Source: Meridianimarinicoccus sp044221805
Lineage (GTDB): Bacteria > Pseudomonadota > Alphaproteobacteria > Rhodobacterales > Rhodobacteraceae
Reading direction: 5' to 3'
Assembly: GCA_044221805.1 (NCBI GenBank)
Contig: JBGAOK010000063.1
Location: 1 to 20,790 of the forward strand
Length of the DNA stretch: 20,790 nucleotides
Below are positions 14,001 to 20,112 of the stretch, piece after piece (within the stretch, counting starts at the first letter, position 1; every line of letters starts with the position of its first letter). The notes below the pieces were generated by a model that saw nothing but the letters and a program-made list of their open reading frames with translations, made no database searches and had not been told where the DNA came from. Position numbers and translations under genes: made by a program.

Positions 14001-14597
14001 GGCCAAGAGGCCGGCGGCGATGGCCCACATGGTCAGGCCGATTGCGGTGTCGAGCAGGCGCCAGGACGCGGCCGAGGTCAGCAGCGGCGCCAGCAGCCGC
14101 GCGCCATAGCCGAGCGCGAAGAAGAACGCGAAGGAGGCCGTCGCGGCGCCGAGGCCGAAGGCCAGCCGCGCCGGGCCGGCAAAGCGGGTCGAGACCGCGC
14201 CGATCAGACCCAGCGTGTCCAGGTAGACATGCGGGTTCGCCCAGGTGAAGGCAGCGGCGATCGCCAGGGTGCGGCCCAGCCCCTGCGTCTCGCCCTCGAG
14301 AGCCAGCGCCGAGGTGCCGGTCCAGGCGGCGCGGAGCCGGGTCGCGCCGTAGACCAGCAGGAAGGCCGCGCCGGCCAGCGCCATCGCCTTGGGGAAGGTC
14401 TGGTGCGCCTCGGCCAGTGCGCCGAAACCGGCCACGCCGGCGGCGATCAGCGCGGCGTCCGAGGCGGCGCAGAACAGCACCAGCGGCAGCACATGGGCGC
14501 GCAGCAGGCCCTGGCGCAGCACGAAGGCGTTCTGCGCGCCAATGGCAAGGATCAGCGAGAGGCCGGTGGCGAAACCGGTCAGGAAGGCGCCGGTCAT
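13989..14597 (-). CDS. LysE/ArgO-type amino acid exporter
   Basis: 202 residues with about six hydrophobic helices, the normal size and topology of LysE-family exporters of basic amino acids. The family signature GAQNAFVLRQGL is at about 20-31, and the second conserved block TWANPHVYLDT at about 118-128, both typical of the LysE/ArgO subfamily rather than RhtB. It should export lysine or arginine from the cytoplasm by proton antiport. No lysG/argP-type regulator is adjacent. The start at 14597 has no strong Shine-Dalgarno, and its upstream region is formed by 12-bp tandem repeats. The gene lies 43 bp downstream of the DUF502 gene on the same strand. Confidence 0.92.
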   Translation of the reverse strand: MTGAFLTGFATGLSLILAIGAQNAFVLRQGLLRAHVLPLVLFCAASDAALIAAGVAGFGALAEAHQTFPKAMALAGAAFLLVYGATRLRAAWTGTSALALEGETQGLGRTLAIAAAFTWANPHVYLDTLGLIGAVSTRFAGPARLAFGLGAATASFAFFFALGYGARLLAPLLTSAASWRLLDTAIGLTMWAIAAGLLAGLG

Positions 14598-14608
14598 CGG
14601 GGCGTCAC

Positions 14609-14644
14609 GGGCGGCATCACGGGCGGCATCAGGGGCGGCACTAT
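14609..14644. repeat. Three 12-bp tandem repeats upstream of the LysE gene
   Basis: The unit GGGCGGCATCAC (14609-14620) is followed by GGGCGGCATCAG (14621-14632) and a diverged copy GGGCGGCACTAT (14633-14644), with a partial copy on the left. The array covers the spacer between the stop codon of the DUF502 gene and the LysE start, so it may affect translation of the latter. Copy number could vary between strains. Confidence 0.65.
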
Positions 14645-15363
14645 GGGCGCGGTTCGGGCCGGTCGGCGGGGTCGGGCGCCTCGCCGTTCCGGCGGTCGGC
14701 GGGCGAAACCAGCCCGGCGCTGAGGATCAGCTTCACCGCGTCCTCGATCGGCATGTCCAGTTCGATCACGTCCGAGCGCGGCACGTAGATCAGGAAGCCG
14801 GTGGTCGGGTTCGGGGTGGAGGGCACGAAGGCGGTCAGGATCTCCTCGCCGGGCTTGGCCATGCGGGTCAGCTCGCCCTTGGCCCGGGTCACGATGAAGG
14901 CGATGCGCCAGATCCCCCGGCGGGGGAATTCGACCATGCAGGCCTTCTCGAAGCTCTTTTCCTGCTGGGCGAAGACGGTTTCGGCGATCTGCTTCACGCC
15001 GCTGTAGACGGTGCGCACCACCGGGGTCTGATCGACGAGGCTTTCGCCCCAGCCGATCAGCGACCGGCCGATCATGCCCTTGGCGATCCAGCCGATCAGC
15101 ACGGTGAAGACGAAGAAGAAGATGACGCCGACGCCGCGCAGGTTGATGCCGATGTAGTTCTCGGGCCGCCAGGGTCCCGGGACCAGCGGCAGGACCACGG
15201 CGTCGATCCAGCCCATCACCGTCCAGAGCAGGTAGAAGGTCAGGCTGATCGGCGCAATCACCACGATGCCGGTCAGGAAGCTGGCGCGCAGGCCGGAAAA
15301 CAGCCCCGGCCGGCGGTGGGGCGGGTGATCGGTCGGCTCGGGCATGCGATCGGTGATCCTCAT
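14641..15363 (-). CDS. DUF502 family inner-membrane protein
   Basis: 240 residues. Two hydrophobic helices, at about 29-50 (FLTGIVVIAPISLTFYLLW) and 77-95 (GVGVIFFFVFTVLIGWIAKG), are followed by a soluble domain. Diagnostic DUF502 blocks are TPVVRTVYSGVKQIAETVF at about 113-131 and TTGFLIYVPRSDVIELDMPIEDA at about 187-209. The family is widespread in proteobacteria and plants (COV/LCV-like proteins) and has no firm biochemical role. The C-terminal tail is Pro/Arg/Asp rich. A good promoter ends only about 12 bp before ATG 15363, so the message may be almost leaderless; the ATG at codon 7 (15345) is an alternative start. Confidence 0.92.
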   Translation of the reverse strand: MRITDRMPEPTDHPPHRRPGLFSGLRASFLTGIVVIAPISLTFYLLWTVMGWIDAVVLPLVPGPWRPENYIGINLRGVGVIFFFVFTVLIGWIAKGMIGRSLIGWGESLVDQTPVVRTVYSGVKQIAETVFAQQEKSFEKACMVEFPRRGIWRIAFIVTRAKGELTRMAKPGEEILTAFVPSTPNPTTGFLIYVPRSDVIELDMPIEDAVKLILSAGLVSPADRRNGEAPDPADRPEPRP

Positions 15364-15375
15364 GGCGTCGTGGCG

Positions 15376-15404
15376 AGATTAGGAAACCGCTCCGCCGATC
15401 ACAA
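15376..15404 (-). promoter_or_regulatory. Promoter of the DUF502 gene
   Basis: On the minus strand, TTGTGA (15399-15404) and TAATCT (15376-15381) are separated by exactly 17 bp. The expected start of transcription is about 5 nt before ATG 15363. Confidence 0.55.
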
Positions 15405-15447
15405 CGGCGCCGCCCCCAACCGGCCGCCGCGGAGGTGACGGGGCCGC

Positions 15448-16374
15448 TCAGCCGGCGGCGGCGCCGAATTCCCGGGCGATCCGCGCAGCGAAACGGGCGT
15501 TGTTGAGGACGAGCGCCACATTGGCACCCAGCGAGCGCCCCTCGGTCAGCTCGTAGAGCCGGTCGAGCAGGAAGGGCGTGACCGCCTTGGCGGCGATGCC
15601 CCGGGCGTCGGCCTCGGCCTGGGCCTGGTCGATCAGGGGGGCGAGGATGGCGGCGGGGATCTCGGCCTCGGCCGGGATCGGCAGGGCGACGAGCTGGCCG
15701 CCGGGCAGACCCAGCGCCGCGCGCATCCGCGCCGCGGCGGCGATCGCGGCCGGGTCGTCCAGCCGCAGCGGTGCCCTGAGCCCGCTGTCGCGCGACCAGA
15801 AGGCGGCCAGCGCGTCCTGGCCCACGGCGATGACCGGCACGCCGAGGGTTTCCAGAACCTCGAGGGTCTTCGGCAGGTCGAGGATCGCCTTCGCCCCGGC
15901 CGAGACCACGGTGACCGGGGTCTGCGCCAGTTCCTGCAGGTCGGCCGAGATGTCGAAGCTGTGTTCCGCGCCGCGGTGGACGCCGCCGATGCCCCCGGTG
16001 GCGAAGACGGCGATGCCGGCGGCATGGGCGGCGATCATCGTCGCAGCGACGGTGGTCGAACCGGTGCCCCCGGTGGCGAGGCACACCGCCAGATCGGCGC
16101 GCGACAGCTTGGCGACGTCGCTCGCCGCAGCCAGCGCTTCCAGTTCGGCCGCGTCGAGCCCGACATGGAGCCGCCCCGCGATCACCGCGATGGTGGCCGG
16201 GACCGCGCCGGCCTCGCGCACCGCCGCCTCGACCTCGCGCGCGGTTTCCAGGTTCGCCGGGAACGGCATCCCGTGGGTGATGATGGTGCTTTCCAGTGCG
16301 ACGATCGGACGGCCGGCGGCGCGGGCTTCGGCCACTTCGGCGCCGAAGGTCAGGGGCAGGGCGGCAGGGGTCAT
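15448..16374 (-). CDS. psuG: Pseudouridine-5'-phosphate glycosidase
   Basis: 308 residues, close to the Escherichia coli enzyme (about 312). It cleaves the C-C bond of pseudouridine 5'-phosphate to uracil and ribose 5-phosphate in the cytoplasm, after phosphorylation by the pseudouridine kinase. Conserved blocks are VALESTIITHGMPFP (25-39), TGGTGSTTVAATM (101-113), ATGGIGGVHRGAE (125-137), FDISADL (140-146) and VSAGAKAILDLPKTLE (157-172). Catalytic positions by alignment from memory: Glu28, Lys89, Asp145, the Schiff-base Lys162 and Asn285. ATG 16374 overlaps the kinase stop codon in an ATGA junction, so translation is coupled. Confidence 0.96.
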   Translation of the reverse strand: MTPAALPLTFGAEVAEARAAGRPIVALESTIITHGMPFPANLETAREVEAAVREAGAVPATIAVIAGRLHVGLDAAELEALAAASDVAKLSRADLAVCLATGGTGSTTVAATMIAAHAAGIAVFATGGIGGVHRGAEHSFDISADLQELAQTPVTVVSAGAKAILDLPKTLEVLETLGVPVIAVGQDALAAFWSRDSGLRAPLRLDDPAAIAAAARMRAALGLPGGQLVALPIPAEAEIPAAILAPLIDQAQAEADARGIAAKAVTPFLLDRLYELTEGRSLGANVALVLNNARFAARIAREFGAAAG

Positions 16375-17261
16375 GCGTCGGCTCCGGAGACATAGGTGGC
16401 GGCGGCCTGCAGCGCGGCCTCCAGCGCGAAGGCGCGGGAATGGCCATGGGCCTCGGCGGCGATATGGGCGGCCACGAAGGTGTCGCCCGCGCCGGTGACG
16501 CGGCGCGGCTCGACCACCGGCGGGTGGGCGGTCAGGACATGGAGCGGGCAGGCATCGGTGGTCGCGTGCGCCCCGTCGGTGACGATCACCCGGGCGCTGC
16601 CGCCGGCGACCAGCGCCGCCGCCGCCTCGGCCGAGGAGCGGAAGTCGCAGTCGGCCAGGAAGGCGGCCTCGAACCGGTTGAGATAGAGCGTGGCGTTGGG
16701 CATCCCCAGCAGCGGGCGCAGCCGGGTCGCCTTGCCGGGCGAGGCCGGCACGATGCGCAGGTCGGCAGCAGCCAGGCAGGGGTCGCCGGCCAGGCTGGCC
16801 AGCAGGCCGGCATCGAGATTGCCGTCCAGCACCACCGGTCCGGCGAAGGGCGCGTCGGCCGATCCGAGGCGGCCGTCGCGCAGGGGGGCGAGGATGGCGT
16901 CGCCGGCCCGTTCCAGCGACTGGGCGTCGGCGATGGCGGCCACCAGGCCGTTCATGTCCTCGATGGCGATGTAGCGGTCGGTGGGCAGGTCTGCGCGGCG
17001 CAGCGCATGGTCGGTGCCCAGCCCGCGGCGGGCGCATTCGGCGGCCAGTTCCACCCCGTCGGCATCGGTGCCGATGCAGGTCAGAAGCGTCGGCGCCATG
17101 CCGAAGCGGCACAGGGTCATCGCCACGTTCATCGCCACCCCGCCGGGCAGCCGGAGAATCTGGCCGGGGCGGTCGTCGCCATGGCGCATGGCGTGGGGAT
17201 GGCGGCCGACGATGTCCCACAGGACCGCGCCGATGCAGGGAATGGGGCGGGACGTATCCAT
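16371..17261 (-). CDS. psuK: PfkB-family pseudouridine kinase
   Basis: 296 residues of the ribokinase/PfkB fold. The first signature lies around LPGGVAMNVAMTLCRFG (38-54), and the second contains the catalytic base Asp260 in VTGAGDTFVAAHI, with the anion hole formed by the glycines at 257-259. The 4-bp overlap with psuG makes pseudouridine (from RNA turnover) the likely substrate: the kinase makes pseudouridine 5'-phosphate for the glycosidase. The closest alternative would be another nucleoside or sugar kinase, but the pairing makes that unlikely. No nucleoside transporter is adjacent. No clear Shine-Dalgarno precedes ATG 17261. Confidence 0.93.
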   Translation of the reverse strand: MDTSRPIPCIGAVLWDIVGRHPHAMRHGDDRPGQILRLPGGVAMNVAMTLCRFGMAPTLLTCIGTDADGVELAAECARRGLGTDHALRRADLPTDRYIAIEDMNGLVAAIADAQSLERAGDAILAPLRDGRLGSADAPFAGPVVLDGNLDAGLLASLAGDPCLAAADLRIVPASPGKATRLRPLLGMPNATLYLNRFEAAFLADCDFRSSAEAAAALVAGGSARVIVTDGAHATTDACPLHVLTAHPPVVEPRRVTGAGDTFVAAHIAAEAHGHSRAFALEAALQAAATYVSGADA

Positions 17262-17324
17262 GGCGCTGTTGTTGCGTCTTGCCGGCAGGGCTGCAAGCGG
17301 CGATTGCGGGGCCGGCGGCCCGCA

Positions 17325-17353
17325 GTGTCACATCCCTGTTGTGCCTTTGACAC
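17325..17353 (+). promoter_or_regulatory. Pho-box-like array upstream of the PhoX-family gene
   Basis: Three 7-bp units at a strict 11-bp period: GTGTCAC (17325-17331), CTGTTGT (17336-17342) and TTGACAC (17347-17353). They match the PhoB half-site CTGTCAT at 5, 5 and 4 of 7 positions, and the third contains a TTGACA that could be the -35 element. The outer units also form a dyad (GTGTCA and TGACAC). The associated gene is a PhoX-family phosphatase, a usual PhoB target. Confidence 0.45.
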
Positions 17354-17402
17354 CGGGGTGGGGGAAGGTTTGCGGCAACGCAGCCAGACCCAGGGGTGTC
17401 CC

Positions 17403-18944
17403 ATGTTCAAGCCGCCGTCCCTTGACCGCCGCAGCTTCCTGCGCGGCTCGACCTCGATCCTGCTGGCCGCGCCGCTGGCCTCGCTCTATGGTCGGCAGCT
17501 GGCCGCGGCGGGCCGGATCGAACCGGTCGCCTCGCCCTATGGTGCGGTGAAGCCGGTCGCCGACCGGACCACCGGGCTCTACCTGCTGCAACTGCCCGAG
17601 GGCTTCAGCTATCAGAGCTTCGGCTGGGCCGGCGATGCCATGGCCAATGGCCAGCCCACGCCGATGGAGCATGACGGGATGGCGGTGGTGCGCGCGCGCC
17701 TGGTCGGCGGCAAGGAGGAGATCACCCTGATCCGCAACCACGAGTCGGTGGTGCAGCCGGATGTCGGGCTGATCGGGGCGAAGGCGATCTATGACGGCGC
17801 CGAAGTGACCGACGAGGACGGCGTGACCGGCCGGATCTCGGGCGGCACCACGCGGCTGGTCTTCCGGGACGGGCAGTTCGCCGAGGCGATGCCGGCCCTG
17901 GGCGGCACGGTGAACAACTGCGCCGGCGGCCCGACCGGCTGGGAAAGCTGGCTGAGCTGCGAGGAGGAGATCGTCGACTTCGCCGACCATGGCGGCCGCA
18001 AGCACGGCTATGTCTTCGAGGTCGCGGTGGACGATGCCGGCACCAGCGGGCTGCCGATCGTCCAGATGGGCCGGATGGAGCACGAGGCGGTGGCGCGCGA
18101 CCCGATCACCGGGACGATCTACCTGACCGAGGACAGCGACAACCAGGCCGGTCTCTACAAGTTCGTGCCCGCCAATGCCGACCAACGCGCCGGCGCGCTG
18201 GCCGGGGGCGGCACGCTCTACATGGCGAAGGTCGCCGGGGCCGACCGGGTCGACGTGCTCGACCCCGCGATGGGCGAGACCCACCGGCTGGACTGGGTGG
18301 TGATCGACGAGCCGGACCTGGGCCCGCAACCCTATAGCGAGGCGCCGCTGGCGGCGGACAACGAGGCCTCGGGTCCGTTCTTCCAGGGCCGTGAGAAGGG
18401 CGGGATGCGGTTCTCGCGGCTGGAGGGCTGCTGGTACTCGGCCGCCGACCGGGTGATCTACATCACCGACACCTCGGCCGGCGTCGGCGAGAACGAGGAC
18501 AACCCCGGCCAGATCGCCGCCGGCTTCGGAAAGGGCGCGGTCTGGTCTCTGGATCCGGCCGCGGACACGATCACCTGCGTGTTCAAGTCCGACAACCCGG
18601 TCGCCGGCAACAACCCCGACAACATCACCGTCAGCCCGAGGGGCGGCGTGCTGATCTGCGAGGATGGCGGCGGCGTCGAGGACGGCTTCGGCCCCGGCGA
18701 GCGGTTGCTGGGCCTGACGCCGGCGGGCGAGACCTATATCTTCGCCAAGAACAACGTCCAGCTGGAGCGCGCCGACATCGAGGCGGCAGGCAAGTCGCTG
18801 GTCTTCATCGCGCCGGACGACTACCGTGAGACCGAATGGTGCGGCGCCACCTTCGACCCGTCGGGGCGCTGGCTGTTCGTGAACATCCAGACCCCGGGGA
18901 TCACCTTCGCGATCACCGGGCCGTGGGAGAAGGGGCTGCTCTGA
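17403..18944 (+). CDS. Tat-exported PhoX-family (DUF839) phosphatase
   Basis: 513 residues. A twin-arginine signal RRSFLRG is at 9-15, followed by a hydrophobic core (about 16-30) and a likely AxA-type cleavage around residue 36, so it is exported folded to the periplasm. The PhoX/DUF839 beta-propeller is shown by RNHE (111-114), NNCAGGPTGWESWLSCEE (171-188), GRMEHEAVARDP (223-234), LTED (241-244), RLEG (339-342), NPDNITVSPRGGVLICEDG (404-422) and EWCGATFDPSGRWLFVNIQ (478-496). Cys173 is the candidate Fe ligand of the Ca/Fe cofactor described for PhoX, with acidic ligands among Glu114, Glu341 and nearby residues (positions inferred). Enzymatic activity on phosphomonoesters is inferred; some DUF839 proteins are uncharacterised. 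A Pho-box-like array lies upstream. Confidence 0.9.
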   Translation: MFKPPSLDRRSFLRGSTSILLAAPLASLYGRQLAAAGRIEPVASPYGAVKPVADRTTGLYLLQLPEGFSYQSFGWAGDAMANGQPTPMEHDGMAVVRARLVGGKEEITLIRNHESVVQPDVGLIGAKAIYDGAEVTDEDGVTGRISGGTTRLVFRDGQFAEAMPALGGTVNNCAGGPTGWESWLSCEEEIVDFADHGGRKHGYVFEVAVDDAGTSGLPIVQMGRMEHEAVARDPITGTIYLTEDSDNQAGLYKFVPANADQRAGALAGGGTLYMAKVAGADRVDVLDPAMGETHRLDWVVIDEPDLGPQPYSEAPLAADNEASGPFFQGREKGGMRFSRLEGCWYSAADRVIYITDTSAGVGENEDNPGQIAAGFGKGAVWSLDPAADTITCVFKSDNPVAGNNPDNITVSPRGGVLICEDGGGVEDGFGPGERLLGLTPAGETYIFAKNNVQLERADIEAAGKSLVFIAPDDYRETEWCGATFDPSGRWLFVNIQTPGITFAITGPWEKGLL

Positions 18945-19025
18945 TCCGGCAGTCGGGGGCCGGGCGGGACCGGCCTCCGCCCTTGCAGGTCCGGCCGGAC
19001 GGGGTGGCCGTCCCCGGCTGCCGGA
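18945..19025 (+). repeat. Structured 3' region after the PhoX-family gene
   Basis: An 8-bp perfect closing stem, TCCGGCAG (18945-18952) with CTGCCGGA (19018-19025), encloses two further hairpins: GGGCGG/CCGCCC (18962-18982) and GGACGG/CCGTCC (18997-19013), plus the palindrome TCCGGCCGGA (18990-18999). It begins at the base after the stop codon. There is no T-run. It is probably a 3' stabilising structure or a factor-dependent terminator. Confidence 0.5.
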
Positions 19026-19067
19026 CCGCGCGAGTCCGGATCCCGGGGGCGATGCGGTTCTGGCCGC

Positions 19068-19096
19068 TTGCCATCGGCGGCGAAAGCAGGTAAGGC
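19068..19096 (+). promoter_or_regulatory. Candidate promoter of rpsB
   Basis: TTGCCA (19068-19073) and TAAGGC (19091-19096) are separated by 17 bp. The -35 is good and the -10 is weak. Transcription from about 19103 would begin just before the structured leader at 19112. Confidence 0.4.
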
Positions 19097-19111
19097 CGCC
19101 CACACTTCGCA

Positions 19112-19188
19112 GACGGGGCTTGGGCCTTCGGGGGAGAAATCCCCGGATGTCCGCCGGTTGGGGTCGCCAGACCTCGTACATCCCCGTC
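19112..19188 (+). promoter_or_regulatory. Candidate autoregulatory leader of rpsB
   Basis: A 7-bp long-range helix, GACGGGG (19112-19118) with CCCCGTC (19182-19188), encloses a hairpin GGGGA-GAAA-TCCCC (19131-19144) with a GNRA tetraloop and a further GC-rich segment. The domain ends 12 nt before the Shine-Dalgarno of rpsB. In several bacteria S2 represses its own operon through the 5' leader. That this domain binds S2 is inferred from position only. Confidence 0.45.
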
Positions 19189-19215
19189 GTGGCACAAACC
19201 GGAAAGGATATGGAC

Positions 19216-20007
19216 ATGACGCCGGAATTCTCCATGCGTCAGCTTCTGGAAGCTGGCGTTCACTTCGGTCACCAGACCCAGCGCTGGAACCCCCGCATGG
19301 CGCCGTACATCTACGGCGAGCGCAACGGGATCCACATTCTCGACCTGACCCAGACCGCGCCGATGCTGGATGCCGCGCTGAACGCGATCCTTCAGACCGT
19401 GTCGCGCGGCGGCCGGCTGCTATTCGTCGGCACCAAGCGGCAGGCGCAGAAGGCGGTGGCCGATGCGGCCGAGCGCAGCGCGCAGCACTACATCAACCAT
19501 CGCTGGCTGGGCGGCACGCTGACCAACTGGAAGACCGTGTCGAACTCGATCAACCGGCTGAAGCAGATCGACGAGCTGATGGCCGCGGGAGCGCTGGGTC
19601 TGACCAAGCGCGAGCGCCTGAGCATGGAACGCGAGCAGGCCAAGCTGCAGGCCAGCCTCGGCGGTATCCGCGACATGGGCGGCGTGCCGGACATGCTGTT
19701 CGTGATCGACGTGAACAAGGAAGATCTGGCCATCGCGGAAGCCCGCAAGCTGGGCATTCCGGTCGTCGCCGTGGTCGACACCAACTGCCCGCCGGAAGGC
19801 GTGGACTACATCATCCCGGGCAATGACGACGCCGCCCGGGCGATCCAGCTGTACTGCGACCTGGTGGCCCGCGCCGCCCTGGCCGGCATGAGTGCCCAGA
19901 TGGGCGCCGCCGGCATCGATATCGGTGCGCTGGACCATCTGGACGAAGCCGAACTGGACGAGGTCGAGGACCTTGCCGAAGCCGAGACCGAGGTCCTGGA
20001 AGGCTGA
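19216..20007 (+). CDS. rpsB: 30S ribosomal protein S2
   Basis: 263 residues, normal for S2. The start ATG 19216 is preferred over the in-frame ATG 19210: GGAAAGG at 19201-19207 is 8 nt from the former but only 2 nt from the latter, and family members start with a few residues before FSMRQLLEAGVHFGHQ. The first S2 signature lies at 8-28 (RQLLEAGVHFGHQTQRWN and onward), GTKRQAQ follows near residue 74, and the second signature contains PDMLFVIDVNKEDLAIAEA. The C-terminus is strongly acidic. It binds 16S rRNA late in assembly of the small subunit and helps dock S1. tsf lies 105 bp downstream, the usual arrangement. Confidence 0.98.
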   Translation: MTPEFSMRQLLEAGVHFGHQTQRWNPRMAPYIYGERNGIHILDLTQTAPMLDAALNAILQTVSRGGRLLFVGTKRQAQKAVADAAERSAQHYINHRWLGGTLTNWKTVSNSINRLKQIDELMAAGALGLTKRERLSMEREQAKLQASLGGIRDMGGVPDMLFVIDVNKEDLAIAEARKLGIPVVAVVDTNCPPEGVDYIIPGNDDAARAIQLYCDLVARAALAGMSAQMGAAGIDIGALDHLDEAELDEVEDLAEAETEVLEG

Positions 20008-20013
20008 TCCGTC

Positions 20014-20030
20014 CGCCCGCCAAGCGGGCG
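20014..20030 (+). repeat. Perfect 7-bp hairpin after rpsB
   Basis: CGCCCGC (20014-20020) and GCGGGCG (20024-20030) pair across a CAA loop, 7 bases after the rpsB stop codon. No T-run follows. It may act as a partial terminator or 3' end stabiliser within the rpsB-tsf unit. Confidence 0.5.
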
Positions 20031-20057
20031 CGCCCAGGCATCGTTACACATCTGTCA

Positions 20058-20083
20058 CTCGCCGCGGTTAGGCCCGCGGCGAG
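20058..20083 (+). repeat. Perfect 10-bp hairpin in the rpsB-tsf spacer
   Basis: CTCGCCGCGG (20058-20067) and CCGCGGCGAG (20074-20083) form a 10-bp GC-rich stem with loop TTAGGC. The following sequence has only short T stretches (CCTTTC at 20086-20091), so termination would be partial. It lies 17 nt before the tsf Shine-Dalgarno and could set the S2 to EF-Ts ratio. Confidence 0.6.
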
Positions 20084-20112
20084 GGCCTTTCGGGAAATCA
20101 GGAGAGCCAGCC

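Noticed and set aside
17328..19235. 635-codon minus-strand open frame opposite the PhoX-family gene
   Set aside because: It runs through two intergenic structured regions and has no recognisable motif, while the plus strand encodes a full PhoX-type protein.
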